From NCBI GenBank assembly GCA_012719125.1, contig JAAYAY010000321.1, positions 16,876 through 80,875 of the forward strand: a stretch of 64,000 nucleotides of DNA, written 5' to 3'. Under the pieces are notes generated by a model. That model had not been told where the DNA came from. It did no database searches and saw nothing but the letters and a program-made list of their open reading frames with translations. This DNA is from Planctomycetaceae bacterium (GTDB taxonomy: Bacteria > Planctomycetota > Planctomycetia > Pirellulales > Thermoguttaceae). The position numbers were made by a program, and so were the translations under genes. Each line of letters begins with the position of its first letter. Position 1 is the stretch's first letter. Positions 1-9,472 of the stretch are shown piece by piece.

Positions 1-6
1 CGACGT

Positions 7-1797
7 TCAGTTGCCCGCCTGGTAGTTGCCCACGGCCTCCGAGGTACGGAGATAGCGATCGTAAACTCGCACCCGATCAAGCCGACCCTTCAGCGCCGGG
101 GCCACCCGCAACGTGTCCGAACCGTTCACGCCGCCCAGTTCCGGGCTGAACCGTCCCCAACCGTAGATGCTGGTTTCGGCGCCGTCGCAGAGCACGCCGT
201 CGACCACGAAACTGATCACCTTCGGCCCGCCGTCGACGATGGCCGCCACATGGTGCCGCCGGCCAGCCTGGAGAATCCCGCGGTCGCACTCCCAGGAGGC
301 CGAATGCTCGCCGTCGCTCACTGCCGTCCGAAGCGTACCGTTCCCAGTGGTCGACACCACGAGCCCCTTGCCCGACGCGTCGCGGCTGTCCATCACGATC
401 TGGTCGGCCGTCAACTCGTTCAACGTGATCCAGAAATCGACCGAGAACCCGCCGCCTTCGGCCAGGTTCGGCAGACGCGGCATGGCGACTTCGGCTTTCT
501 TCAGTTGTTCAGGCCCCAGGTCCAGAACGAGGCCGCTGCTCGCCACGGCCTTTACCTCGCCCTGGCTCCAGAGGCCTTCAAGAAGCGTAGGATCAATCGG
601 ATGCACGCGAGCCAGAGTCTTCTGCGTTTCAGTGATCCAATACTTCCCGTCCTGCTCAATCAGGTCCGGATAGCTCATTCCGCCGCCCGGGCCGGGCGTA
701 CCTGTCTTCGGGTCAAACAGGCAGTTCTTCGGATCGGTGTCGTAGAGCACGATCTCCGGCTGCGACCAGTGGATGAAGCCGTCCTTCTCGATCCCGCCGC
801 TGAGCCAGGCCGGATTTCGGCCCCGGTACGGATTCTCGTGGGCCCCGTGGTGATGGAACCAAAACAGGTACTTCCCACTGGCCGTCTTCCAGACCTTGGG
901 GCAGGCCCGGGAGTTTCTGAATTTCCGCCCGCCGGGGGTGTAAGTGGCGTACTCGGGCATCGTCCAGGTGTGGGCGCCGTCGCGGCTGTAGGCGTGGCAC
1001 GGATGGTTGCCCGCCGTGCGATACATGCAGTAGATCGATCCGTCGTTCATGACCACGATGTTCTGCTCGGCCTGCACGTCGCCGAACTCCGGATTCTTGA
1101 GCCCCACGTCGCCGTCGGGAAGTAACTGCCACTCGATCTTGTTCGGGTCGGGTTCGGTGAGAAGGTTGTCGGACCGATAGAACCAGCCTTCCGAGCGTTC
1201 GATCACATACTGGCCGCACTTGCTGAAGGCGAAGAACATCGTGTCGCCGGAAGTGACCGGTTTGCCGATGCCCCAGAAGATCTGCACCTGGCCGCCAAAG
1301 GTGTTGGTGCGGTCGACGGCGGTCATCCGCATCGGCAGACGATAGCGCTGCTTCGACCAGGACCGCCCGTTGTCGTCCGAGTACTTGTAGACGAACCATC
1401 CGACGCAATCGCTGCGGGCGGGGCACTTGAAGCTGTCGCCGTTGTAATCGTAGAAGGCATACACCCGGCCCGTGTGAGCCACCACCGGGAGCGAATAGAC
1501 CGACGGCGGACCGTCCACCGGCTCCAACTCCACGAGTTGCGACCAGGTGCGTCCCTGGTCCGAGCTGATGGTCGAGACCACGTGCGAGTTGGCGGCCCCT
1601 TCGTGTCCCCCGGCCGTCGTCAGCAGGCAGAGCCAGTTGCCGTCCCGGGTAATCACCACGTAGGGCTGATCGCAATAGCCTTCGTCGGGAATCACGTATC
1701 CCGTGGTGATATCGCGCATATCCTCGGCGATTGCCGAATCGGCGGCGAACGGCAGGATCAGTGCGGCAAGGGCAACGAGACGGCAAATTCGGAGCAT
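7..1797 (-). CDS. Secreted sialidase-like (BNR repeat) protein with C-terminal LamG domain
   Basis: A 596-aa protein with an N-terminal signal peptide (about residues 1-25, ending ADSAIAED). Residues ~30-410 contain Asp-box motifs (SDQGRTWS, SDDNGRSWS, SRDGAHTW), the hallmark of six-bladed sialidase/BNR propellers. Residues ~430-596 form a LamG/concanavalin-like jellyroll (HHVAAIVDG, GRLDRVRVYDRYL). The ATG is preceded by AAGGA at good spacing, and the whole gene fits just inside the window edge. Such proteins are exported and act on or bind glycans. True sialidase activity needs an Arg triad that I cannot confirm, so the substrate is unknown. A related protein with the two domains in reverse order lies at 49100-50971. 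The gene is divergent from the RimK operon. The family call is firm; the enzymatic call is not. Confidence 0.8.
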   Translation of the reverse strand: MLRICRLVALAALILPFAADSAIAEDMRDITTGYVIPDEGYCDQPYVVITRDGNWLCLLTTAGGHEGAANSHVVSTISSDQGRTWSQLVELEPVDGPPSVYSLPVVAHTGRVYAFYDYNGDSFKCPARSDCVGWFVYKYSDDNGRSWSKQRYRLPMRMTAVDRTNTFGGQVQIFWGIGKPVTSGDTMFFAFSKCGQYVIERSEGWFYRSDNLLTEPDPNKIEWQLLPDGDVGLKNPEFGDVQAEQNIVVMNDGSIYCMYRTAGNHPCHAYSRDGAHTWTMPEYATYTPGGRKFRNSRACPKVWKTASGKYLFWFHHHGAHENPYRGRNPAWLSGGIEKDGFIHWSQPEIVLYDTDPKNCLFDPKTGTPGPGGGMSYPDLIEQDGKYWITETQKTLARVHPIDPTLLEGLWSQGEVKAVASSGLVLDLGPEQLKKAEVAMPRLPNLAEGGGFSVDFWITLNELTADQIVMDSRDASGKGLVVSTTGNGTLRTAVSDGEHSASWECDRGILQAGRRHHVAAIVDGGPKVISFVVDGVLCDGAETSIYGWGRFSPELGGVNGSDTLRVAPALKGRLDRVRVYDRYLRTSEAVGNYQAGN

Positions 1798-2138
1798 AGC
1801 CTGTCCTTCCTCATGGAGCGTGTGAGGTTTCGCACTCTCATCGACCGTCCAACCCCATTTGTGCGTCTAACTGGTAGATTTTTTTCATCCGCCTGCCTGA
1901 GGTCAACATTCCGGAGCCACCGTGAGTGTAGTGTTGCGATGCGGAGGACGCAACCAATTGTGAGGATTCGGTGGCTTGTTCACCTTTGGGGACTGCTGGG
2001 TCTCGGCAGGGAAATCCGCTATTATGAGGACCGGGGCACGGTCTCTTGGTTTCGAAGTGATATTCCGCTTCGAGGAGCCGTGCGGCGCCCGGCACCTACT
2101 GTTTCGACGGATCGTTGCCCAGGCGGAGTGTCCAGGCC
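1798..2138. other. Divergent intergenic region, no gene seen
   Basis: A 341-base gap between the sialidase-like gene (leftward) and the protease-RimK operon (rightward). It must hold promoters for both directions, but I see no pair of -35/-10 hexamers I would defend. A TATTAT hexamer at 2020-2025 has no convincing -35 at 16-18 bases. No repeat or RNA structure was recognised. Confidence 0.4.
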
Positions 2139-2672
2139 ATGCCGGCGAAGAAAAGCAGCAAACTCCCCGTCATCGGTTGGCGCGAATGGGTCGCCTTTCC
2201 GCAACTTGGAGTGGGCCCGATCAAGGCCAAGATCGACACCGGGGCGAGATCGTCGAGCCTCCACGCCTTCGACATGGTGACGACGGTACGGGACGGCAAG
2301 ACCTACATCCGCTTCCAGGTGCACCCGATCCAGCGGAGCCGGGCAGGCGTGGTGGAGGTGGAGGCCGAGGTCCTGGAGTATCGCCGCGTTCGCAGTTCCA
2401 GCGGCCAGGCGGCCCGCCGGCCGGTGATCGTCACCGTGATGGAAGTGCTGGGTGAATCCTGGCCGATCGAGTTGACCTTGGCGAACCGAGACCAGATGGG
2501 ATTTCGCGTTCTGCTCGGGCGCGAGGCGTTTCGTGGCCGGCTGCTGGTCGACGCGGGCAGGTCCTACTACGGCGGGAGACTGAAAGGCAAGAAGCGGAGA
2601 GAACTCCCGGCTTCACCCGACGGAGACAAGAAAATACCTGGGAGCAAACGATCAGGAAAGGCCGGAACATGA
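2139..2672 (+). CDS. RimK-associated retropepsin-like zinc protease family protein (PF05618)
   Basis: A 177-aa protein of the family often annotated as ATP-dependent zinc protease (RimB/RloA2-like). The aspartyl-protease-like signature DTGARSSS is at residues 33-40 and the sequence opens with the typical VIGWREWVAFPQLG block. The ATG at 2139 is chosen over an in-frame TTG at 2115 because the protein family begins near there. The stop overlaps the start of rimK in an ATGA, so the two are almost certainly co-translated. In other bacteria this family is coupled with RimK-type glutamate ligases, where it is thought to process or remove the added residues. The 'zinc protease' label is historical; the visible motif is retropepsin-like. 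Confidence 0.85.
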   Translation: MPAKKSSKLPVIGWREWVAFPQLGVGPIKAKIDTGARSSSLHAFDMVTTVRDGKTYIRFQVHPIQRSRAGVVEVEAEVLEYRRVRSSSGQAARRPVIVTVMEVLGESWPIELTLANRDQMGFRVLLGREAFRGRLLVDAGRSYYGGRLKGKKRRELPASPDGDKKIPGSKRSGKAGT

Positions 2673-3862
2673 AACTCGCCGTGCTTTCGTGCAGCCCCAA
2701 GTGTTACAGCACGCGCCGGATTCGCGAAGCGGCCCGGCAGCGGGGACACCAGGTCCGGGTGTTGAATACCCTCAAGTTCTCCATCGACCTGGAGCAGGGA
2801 GAGCCGGACCTCTTTTTCAAGCAGAAGCGTCTCAGCCATTACGACGCCGTGCTGCCCCGGATCGGGGCCTCGATCACCTACTTCGGCACCGCCGTCGTTC
2901 GGCAATTCGAGCAAATGGATGTGTTCTGTGCCAACTCGTCGGCCGGCATCTCCAATTCGCGCGACAAGCTCCGCAGCCTGCAAATCCTCAGCCGGCACCA
3001 CATCGGCATTCCCGCGACGACCTTCGTCCGCGACAAGAAGGACGTGTTGCCTGCCATCGAGCGCGTGGGCGGGGCGCCCGTCATCATCAAACTCCTGGAG
3101 GGCACGCAGGGCGTCGGGGTGATTCTGGCAGATTCCGTCAAGATTGCCGAGGCGATCATCGAGACCCTGCAGAGCACCAAGCAGAACGTCTTGATCCAGA
3201 AGTTTGTGGCCGAGAGCAAGGGGCGCGATATCCGCGCGTTCGTGATCGGAGATCAGGTGGTCGCCGCTATGCGCCGAGTCGCTCAGGGGCAGGAGTTTCG
3301 CAGCAACGTGCATCGCGGCGGGCGGACGGAGGCCCTCTTGCTGGACGAGAATTACCGCGAAACGGCCGTGCGGGCCGCCCAGATCATGGGGCTGCGGGTG
3401 GCCGGCGTCGACATGCTCGAGGCCAAGGACGGCCCCCAGGTCATGGAAGTCAACTCGTCCCCCGGACTGGAGGGAATCGAAGGTTGCACGCGGCTCGACA
3501 TAGCCGGCGCGATCGTCGATTACATCGCCGCCCAGGTCGATTTTCCCGAACTCGACCTGCGGCAACGGCTCACCGTCAGCCGCGGCTACGGCGTGACCGA
3601 AATCCACATTCCCGAAGGTTCCGAATACATCGGCAAAACGATCAGCGAATCGGGTCTGCGCGACAAGGACATCAACGCCTTGACCCTCTATCGCGGTACG
3701 GCCGTCATTCCCAACCCGCGAGCGGATCGCCAACTGGAACCGGGAGATCGCCTGCTGTGCTTCGGACGACTCGAAGCCATGCGCGACCTGATCCCTGCCA
3801 AGGTGCGCGGCAAACGCCGGCCCAAGGTCCGAAAACTGCCCCCGCCGCCCACTTCTCCATGA
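2669..3862 (+). CDS. rimK: RimK-family ATP-grasp ligase with C-terminal RCK_C/TrkA_C domain
   Basis: A 397-aa protein. Residues 1-295 match RimK: N-terminal pre-ATP-grasp fold (KLAVLSCSP), ATP-grasp with Lys at K141 in VIIKLLEGTQGVG, and the Mg-binding MEVNSSPGLEGIE at residues 259-271. RimK proteins add glutamates or similar residues to the C-terminus of an acceptor (ribosomal protein S6 in E. coli) using ATP. Residues ~308-377 form an additional domain (HIPEGSEYIGKTISES...LEPGDRLLCFG) that looks like an RCK_C/TrkA_C ligand-binding domain, so the ligase may be allosterically controlled. A basic, proline-rich tail ends the protein. The ATG overlaps the upstream stop by 4 bases. The real acceptor is unknown. 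Confidence 0.88.
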   Translation: MKLAVLSCSPKCYSTRRIREAARQRGHQVRVLNTLKFSIDLEQGEPDLFFKQKRLSHYDAVLPRIGASITYFGTAVVRQFEQMDVFCANSSAGISNSRDKLRSLQILSRHHIGIPATTFVRDKKDVLPAIERVGGAPVIIKLLEGTQGVGVILADSVKIAEAIIETLQSTKQNVLIQKFVAESKGRDIRAFVIGDQVVAAMRRVAQGQEFRSNVHRGGRTEALLLDENYRETAVRAAQIMGLRVAGVDMLEAKDGPQVMEVNSSPGLEGIEGCTRLDIAGAIVDYIAAQVDFPELDLRQRLTVSRGYGVTEIHIPEGSEYIGKTISESGLRDKDINALTLYRGTAVIPNPRADRQLEPGDRLLCFGRLEAMRDLIPAKVRGKRRPKVRKLPPPPTSP

Positions 3863-3890
3863 CGCTTGCCGAAGGGGCCCCAGAACACCG

Positions 3891-4967
3891 ATGCCCAAGT
3901 CTGGCCGACGCAAATCGATCGACAACTGGAACGGCAGAAGAATTGCCGCCGGCGAAGCCCGCGACGTCCACCTGGCCATCAGCGAAAGCTACAGCGGATT
4001 GACGATCGAGATTCCCATCCATATCCGCCGGGCGCGTGAAGGCGGGCCGGTGGTGTTCGTCACTGCCGCCCTCCACGGCGACGAGATCAACGGCACCGGG
4101 ACGATCCGGCAGTTGCTCCTCGACGACGAATTCCGGATCGTCCGGGGAGCCGTGATTCTCGTGCCCGTCCTCAACCTGCTGGGCTTCGACCGGCACTCGC
4201 GCTATCTGCCCGATCGCAGGGACCTCAACCGGTGTTTTCCGGGGAGGGAAACAGGAAGTCTCGCCTCTCGCATGGCCCACGCGATCTTCAGCGAAATCGT
4301 GTTGCGGAGCGACTACGGAATCGACCTGCATACGGCCGCCATCCGCCGCACGAACTACCCGAACGTTCGGGGCGACTTGCGACTGCCCGCCGTCAAGGAA
4401 CTCGCCGAGGCCTTCGGCAGCGAGATCATTATCGACAACGTGGGGCCGCGCAAAGCCTTCCGGCCGGAGGCCTGCGCCGCCGGCTGTCCCACGATCATGA
4501 TGGAGGGCGGAGAGGTCTGGAAAGTGGAACCGGGAATCGTCGAGACGGCCGTTCGCGGCGTGAAGAACGTGCTTTGCAGCCTGGGAATGCTGGACGACGA
4601 ACCGGTTCATCCCAGGTATCAAGTCGCCATCGAGAAGACCAAGTGGGTCCGGGCCGAACGGGGCGGCTTTCTTCAGTTTCACGTCAGTCCCGGCGATGTT
4701 GTCGAAAAGGACCAACCCTTGGCCACGAACGCGACCCTGCTCGGCAGGGAGCGCCGGGTGCTCCATGCACCCTTCGACGGGGTCGTGGTCGGCATGACCA
4801 CGCTCCCCGCCGTCAGCCCCGGCGAACCCGTCTGCAATCTCGGAAAGCTCCCCAAGGGCACCAGGCCGGAGGAACTGCGGCGGCTCCGCGCCGATGAAGG
4901 CGGGCTCGAAGAACGCGTCGTCGAGGACTTGGCGTCGAATGTGCTGGTCGTGGAGCGAAACGAGTAG
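3891..4967 (+). CDS. Succinylglutamate desuccinylase/aspartoacylase-family zinc deacylase
   Basis: A 358-aa AstE/AspA-family (M14-like) protein. Zinc ligands are visible as H62 and E65 in LHGDEING and as H147 in GIDLHTA; a DLNR block is at 111-114. The C-terminal ~80 residues form the family's beta-rich domain (QFHVSPGDVVEKDQPLA). The protein would remove an acyl or aminoacyl group from an amino acid such as an N-acylated glutamate or aspartate. It is the third gene after the retropepsin-like protease and rimK, 28 bases downstream, so it is probably the end of one operon. The set suggests amino-acid ligation and trimming on a protein or small peptide. The exact substrate cannot be read from sequence. 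Confidence 0.85.
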   Translation: MPKSGRRKSIDNWNGRRIAAGEARDVHLAISESYSGLTIEIPIHIRRAREGGPVVFVTAALHGDEINGTGTIRQLLLDDEFRIVRGAVILVPVLNLLGFDRHSRYLPDRRDLNRCFPGRETGSLASRMAHAIFSEIVLRSDYGIDLHTAAIRRTNYPNVRGDLRLPAVKELAEAFGSEIIIDNVGPRKAFRPEACAAGCPTIMMEGGEVWKVEPGIVETAVRGVKNVLCSLGMLDDEPVHPRYQVAIEKTKWVRAERGGFLQFHVSPGDVVEKDQPLATNATLLGRERRVLHAPFDGVVVGMTTLPAVSPGEPVCNLGKLPKGTRPEELRRLRADEGGLEERVVEDLASNVLVVERNE

Positions 4968-5035
4968 ACTGACGCGCGAAACCGGCAGGATCTTTAAGTG
5001 AGCTTGCAGCCAAAGAAGCAGTCGACCGGACATTA

Positions 5036-6493
5036 TTATTCCGGCGAGCAATACACCTCCACCGTCGAAATCGCCGGGCAGGCCAGGCATTTGATTAGCT
5101 TGACGCGAACTGCGTCGGCGGTCACACGATCCGTCCGCAGGATTCGCCGCGGGCCGATGGTCTGGCCTTCGGCGATCTTCTGCCACCGGCCGTCCACTCG
5201 GGCCTCGATCTCGAACGCTTCAACCCGCTGGCCGAGCCGGATCTGCTCCTGGATGCGAACGTTGTCGAAAGTGGTCGGACCGCCCAGGTCGATTTCGAGC
5301 GCGGCCGAGACCACGCCGTCGTCGGCCGCCCAGTACGTATTGCGATCACCGTCGGTGAGCCCGGCGGCGGAATACTCCTCGGCATTGCCGCGGGTGTTGT
5401 CGGCCTTGGCCGGTTTTCTCCGGGCCAGGTCGTCGCCGAAGGTCTTTTTGAGGTAGTCGCCCAGTTGGCCTAGACGTTCGACGTCGATCTCGTGGAACAG
5501 GCCGCGGCGGTCGGGCGGGACGTTGAGCAGGAGGTTGCAGCCCCGGCCGACGCTGGCGTAGTAGATGTCGAGCAGTTGGTCGAGCGTCTTGACCTGCCCG
5601 TTTTGCGACTCGTGCCAGAACCAGCCCGGGCGGATGGAGACGTCGACCTCGGCGGGCACCCAGTGAGTACCGCCCTGGTCGCCGTGCCAGAGCGACTCGC
5701 GTTGGGAAACGCCGGGCCAACGCCCGTCGCGGTTGAAGGTGCACCAGTTCGGATCGTAGCCCAAGCCCTTCTCGTTGCCCACCCAACGGATGTCGGGCCC
5801 CCCGTCGCTGAAGCGGATGCAGCCCGGCTGCAGATCGCGGACGAGTTGCCAGGTGGGGATCCAATCGTAGTAGGTCTTGTTGTCGATCCGCCGCGTTTCG
5901 TTGGCCCCGCCGTAATAGCCCGAGCCGCCGTTGGCTCCGTCGTACCAGGTCTCGAATACGGGGCCGTAGCCCGCGAGCAGTTCGCGCCACTGGTTGCGGT
6001 AATACTCGATGTAGGCCGGCCGCCCATACTCGGCATGGTTGCGGTCCCACGGGGAAAGGTAGAGCCCGAACAGCAGTCCGTGCTTCTTGCAGGCGTCGGA
6101 GAGTTCCCGGACCAAATCGCCCTTGCCGTCCTTCCAGGGCGATTTCTTGACGGAGTGTTCCGTATACTTGCTGGGCCAGAGGCAGAACCCGTCGTGGTGC
6201 TTGGCTGTGAGGATGAGCCCCTTCATGCCCGACTCTGCGGCCACGCAAGCCCACTGATCGGGATCGCACTGGCTGGGATTGAACAGTTCCGGCGACTCGT
6301 CGCCACCGCCCCATTCCCGGTCGGTGAAGGTATTGATCGTGAAGTGGATGAACCCGTAATACTCCAGTTCGTGCCAGGCCAGGTGAGCCTCGCTCGGCAC
6401 CGCTCCAAACGGTTCGGGCGGCGCCACTTCGGCCGCATGGCTGGACACGCAGAACGAAAGCGTCAACACAACGGCGACGGCGGGGCGAATCAT
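5036..6493 (-). CDS. Secreted alpha-L-fucosidase (GH29) with C-terminal F5/8-type carbohydrate-binding domain
   Basis: A 485-aa protein with signal peptide (residues 1-20, cleavage after SSHA). Residues ~25-355 form the GH29 barrel: GFIHFTINTFTDREWG, the HHDGF block at 99-103, GLYLSPWDR at 143-151, and ETWYDGANG at 181-189 with D185 as the likely nucleophile. Residues ~370-485 look like a discoidin/F5-8C domain. The ATG at 6493 has AGGAG at ideal spacing. The enzyme would release L-fucose from glycans outside the cytoplasm. Its neighbours are a sialidase-like protein and other exported proteins typical of planctomycete polysaccharide use. I cannot tell linkage specificity (1,3/4 versus 1,2). 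Confidence 0.9.
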   Translation of the reverse strand: MIRPAVAVVLTLSFCVSSHAAEVAPPEPFGAVPSEAHLAWHELEYYGFIHFTINTFTDREWGGGDESPELFNPSQCDPDQWACVAAESGMKGLILTAKHHDGFCLWPSKYTEHSVKKSPWKDGKGDLVRELSDACKKHGLLFGLYLSPWDRNHAEYGRPAYIEYYRNQWRELLAGYGPVFETWYDGANGGSGYYGGANETRRIDNKTYYDWIPTWQLVRDLQPGCIRFSDGGPDIRWVGNEKGLGYDPNWCTFNRDGRWPGVSQRESLWHGDQGGTHWVPAEVDVSIRPGWFWHESQNGQVKTLDQLLDIYYASVGRGCNLLLNVPPDRRGLFHEIDVERLGQLGDYLKKTFGDDLARRKPAKADNTRGNAEEYSAAGLTDGDRNTYWAADDGVVSAALEIDLGGPTTFDNVRIQEQIRLGQRVEAFEIEARVDGRWQKIAEGQTIGPRRILRTDRVTADAVRVKLIKCLACPAISTVEVYCSPE

Positions 6494-6712
6494 AGGAAAG
6501 CTCCTGAACTTGGGATGTTTTCAACCAGTATAGGGAGTATCGCCAGCCTCTGCCAATCCGGCTGCTCACCCTTGGCCAATAGCCACGCGGCCTTGACCCG
6601 CGCTCGGTTGCAGAGCCGGCAACATGCCGATCCGGGTAGTGATTTGCCTCATCCCTTGCTCTAGAATATCACACAAGTTGGTCCAGGCCCCGCAATCGGA
6701 GGTAACGTTCCC

Positions 6713-7879
6713 ATGCACAACCATTCAACCATCCTGCTGTTCGCACTGACGGTTGTCCTCTCGATTCCAGCCGCGGCTGCCGAGAAGGCCGTGACGTGGA
6801 AGCGTCTTTCCAGCACCACCGGAGACCTGCCCGTGCCGAACGAGGGCAACCAGCAAACGTGTTGCGTGGTATTCGACGTCGACGGCGACGGGACGGATGA
6901 TTTCGTCGTCGGCGAGCGGACCCAAGCGCCCTCGGTGGTCTGGTACCGCCTGACCAAGTCCGGCTGGAAGAAGCACACGATCGACGAGAGCCAACTCAAA
7001 CCGGAGGCAGGCGGCGCCGCCTGCGACGTCGACGGCGACGGGGACCTCGATCTGATCCTCGGTCAGGACAGCAGCGGTCCCAACATCTGGTGGTGGGAGA
7101 ATCCGCGACCGAAGTTCGATCGACCCTGGAAGCGGCGGGAGATCAAGAACTCAGGCGATCGGAAGCACCACGATCAGACGGCCGCCGATTACGACAACGA
7201 CGGCCGCGTGGAGTTCGTCACCTGGAACCAGAGGGCGAAGAGTCTGCTCTGGTACGAGCTGCCCGGCGAACCTCGCTCAACCGGACCGTGGGAGGCCGCG
7301 GTGATCTACCAGTGGCAGTCGGGCCAGGAACACGAAGGGTTCCCCTCCCGTCCCGTCGACGTCGATCTTGACGGCAAGCTCGATCTGGTGGGCGGCGGGC
7401 GCTGGTTCCGCCACCGGGGCGGCAAGAGCTTCGAGCCCGAGGTGATCGACGAGCCAATGCGATTCACTCAATGCGCCGCGGGGCAACTGGCGAAAGGGGG
7501 CCGGCCGGAGATCGTCTTCTCGCCGGGCGACACCGACGGCGAGGCCAAGTGGTACCAGTGGGACGGAAAGCAGTGGGTGGCGAACACGCTTGCTTTCATC
7601 GTTCACGGCCACACCTGCGAGATCCGCGACATCAACGGCGACGGCAACGACGACATCTTCTTGGGAGAAATGGGCTCGCCGGGCGCCGGCGATAAGGCGC
7701 GGCTGTTGATCTGGTATGGCGACGGTGCGGGCCGGTTCGAGTTTGACGAGGTTGCAACCGGCCAGGGCGTCCACGAAGGGCTGCTCGGCGACTTCGACGG
7801 CGACGGGGATTACGACATTCTCGCCAAACCTTACAACCACAATGCTCCGAGAATCGACGTCTACTTGAACGAGCAGTAA
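6713..7879 (+). CDS. Secreted FG-GAP/VCBS-repeat beta-propeller protein
   Basis: A 388-aa protein with signal peptide (residues 1-24, ending AAAAEK). Six or more Ca-binding-like VCBS/FG-GAP blade motifs are spread along it: DVDGDGTDDFVVG, DVDGDGDLDLILG, DYDNDGRVEF, DVDLDGKLDLVG, DINGDGNDDIFLG and DFDGDGDYDILAK. This is an integrin-alpha-like propeller with no visible catalytic residues. GGAGG precedes the ATG at normal distance. Such proteins are common exported proteins in planctomycetes and are presumed to bind ligands or scaffold complexes. It is convergent with the sigma factor gene, with a GC-rich hairpin between the two ends. Confidence 0.85.
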   Translation: MHNHSTILLFALTVVLSIPAAAAEKAVTWKRLSSTTGDLPVPNEGNQQTCCVVFDVDGDGTDDFVVGERTQAPSVVWYRLTKSGWKKHTIDESQLKPEAGGAACDVDGDGDLDLILGQDSSGPNIWWWENPRPKFDRPWKRREIKNSGDRKHHDQTAADYDNDGRVEFVTWNQRAKSLLWYELPGEPRSTGPWEAAVIYQWQSGQEHEGFPSRPVDVDLDGKLDLVGGGRWFRHRGGKSFEPEVIDEPMRFTQCAAGQLAKGGRPEIVFSPGDTDGEAKWYQWDGKQWVANTLAFIVHGHTCEIRDINGDGNDDIFLGEMGSPGAGDKARLLIWYGDGAGRFEFDEVATGQGVHEGLLGDFDGDGDYDILAKPYNHNAPRIDVYLNEQ

Positions 7880-7899
7880 AAGGATGCAAGAAACGCAAA

Positions 7900-7927
7900 G
7901 CGGGACGTCGCCTCCTGCTCGTCCCGC
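7900..7927. terminator. GC-rich hairpin between convergent genes
   Basis: An 8-bp perfect stem (GCGGGACG / CGTCCCGC) with a 12-base loop lies 20 bases after the VCBS gene stop and before the sigma factor stop. It is preceded by A residues and followed by CTT only, so it could act as a weak bidirectional terminator. Confidence 0.45.
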
Positions 7928-7957
7928 CTTGGATTCCGATGAAGTTGTGGGGTTGGC

Positions 7958-9472
7958 TCACTCCGGGAGTTGGATGTTCTCTTCCACGGCGGCCTGGCGG
8001 AGCTTGGCAATCGCCCGGGCCTCGATCTGGCGGACGCGTTCCTTGCTGACTCCCATTTCCTGGCCGATTTCCTTGAGCGTAAGCGGTTCGAGATCGCGGT
8101 CGAGCCCGAATCGCCGAGCGACGATGGCTCGCTCGCGGCGATCGAGATGACGAAGGATCTTCTCGACCTCGGCCTCGCGTTTCGTCTGGGCCGTCTCCAG
8201 TTCCAGGGCGTCCGTGCGGTCGTCGGAAGTCGCCCCAAACAGCTCCTCGTGGCCGGTGCGGAAGCGATCGAGCTGGACGCGTTCGTTGGGGATCGACCGG
8301 GCGAAGTTCTTCATGATGGCCCAGGTCGCGTAGGTGCTGAACTTGTTGCCCAGGGCGAAGTCGAACTTCTCGACCGCGCGGATCAACGAGATATTGCCGT
8401 CGCTGATCAACTCGAACAGCGTTCCGTTTTGCTGCACGTGCCGCTTGGCGATCGAGACGACCAGCCGCAAGTTGGAGCGAATGATCTGGTTCTTGGTCGC
8501 CACCACCTCCGAGTAGAGGGCCTCAATGCGATCCATGAGGCGCGCCTTGGGGCGCTCCAGGTCGAGTTCGTCGCGCATCTGCGACGCCCGGTATTTCAGG
8601 TAATTCATCTTGCGGAACAGGTGCGCTTCCTGCTCGCGGGTGAGCAACGGCACTTCGTAGAGGCTCTGGAGATAGGAGGGCAGCCCCGACGGAACGCGGG
8701 GCATTGCAGGACGGCTCTCCGGTACGGGCGGCTCGGCGAGGATTGCCCGCTCTTGACGCTGCGTCCGGACCCGTGCGTATTCGACGTTGGGCACGTAGTC
8801 GAGCGGAAGGTCCATGATCTTCAAAGCCCGCATTCCCCGAATCACTCGGGCGATGACGGTCCTGGGCCGGTGAAACTTGCGGGCCAGGGCTTCGCCGGTC
8901 TCGCCGCGACAACTCCGCCGGTAGATATTGCGCTTCGTTGCTTCACTGAGAGGGCCGTAACCGTGCGGGAAGATCGCGTCATCCGGTTTTTGCCGGTCGT
9001 GGTTCTTCAGCGTGTAGCGAATCGTCTCGATGCTTCGCCCGGATTCCTCGGCCAGCACCTTGGCAACGGTTGCAGGGCGCCCCCCCTCTTCAGCGAGCTG
9101 CCGAGCTCGCTGAAGGATGCAGGATCTCTCCGAGTTGCTGAGTTGCGAGAAGCCGGAGCCGCGGCGAATCCGTTCTGGATTCTCGGCGATGAAGCGGGCG
9201 ACGTCCTGGTGTGCGAACCCGACCCGGTGCCGCCCGTCGCGCGAGAACGATCGGGCAACTAGACCTTGATTCCGCCAGCGCGAGATGGTCTTGGTCGAAA
9301 CGTTCAAGCGTTCGGCCAGTTGCTCCACCGTGAGCAGCGAGAGTTCCTCGGGGGGCGCGGCGGAAGAAGCTTGCACATCGTGCGTAGCGACACCGGGCGA
9401 TCTTGAATCCGGCTCGAATTCACCAGCGGTGTGTCTTCGTCGAACTTGGGGTTCACAAACTGCCGTGCTCAT
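7958..9472 (-). CDS. Sigma-70 family RNA polymerase sigma factor with N-terminal helix-turn-helix extension
   Basis: About 504 aa from the ATG at 9472, preferred over an in-frame GTG at 9493 because AAGGAA sits 6 bases upstream and the ATGA overlaps the BON gene stop. The C-terminal half is a sigma-70 factor: region 2 (SNLRLVVSIAKRH...LISDGNISLIRAVEKFDF...FSTYATWAI, ~residues 333-392) and region 4 (LTLKEIGQEMGVSKERVRQIE, ~464-484). A recognisable region 3 is missing or very short. The first ~215 residues carry a MerR/excisionase-like HTH (LTVEQLAERLNVSTKTISRW, ~47-66) and two further HTH-like segments (~132-156 and ~193-216). It would direct core polymerase to a promoter subset. The extension suggests additional DNA contact or regulation. 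Confidence 0.88.
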   Translation of the reverse strand: MSTAVCEPQVRRRHTAGEFEPDSRSPGVATHDVQASSAAPPEELSLLTVEQLAERLNVSTKTISRWRNQGLVARSFSRDGRHRVGFAHQDVARFIAENPERIRRGSGFSQLSNSERSCILQRARQLAEEGGRPATVAKVLAEESGRSIETIRYTLKNHDRQKPDDAIFPHGYGPLSEATKRNIYRRSCRGETGEALARKFHRPRTVIARVIRGMRALKIMDLPLDYVPNVEYARVRTQRQERAILAEPPVPESRPAMPRVPSGLPSYLQSLYEVPLLTREQEAHLFRKMNYLKYRASQMRDELDLERPKARLMDRIEALYSEVVATKNQIIRSNLRLVVSIAKRHVQQNGTLFELISDGNISLIRAVEKFDFALGNKFSTYATWAIMKNFARSIPNERVQLDRFRTGHEELFGATSDDRTDALELETAQTKREAEVEKILRHLDRRERAIVARRFGLDRDLEPLTLKEIGQEMGVSKERVRQIEARAIAKLRQAAVEENIQLPE

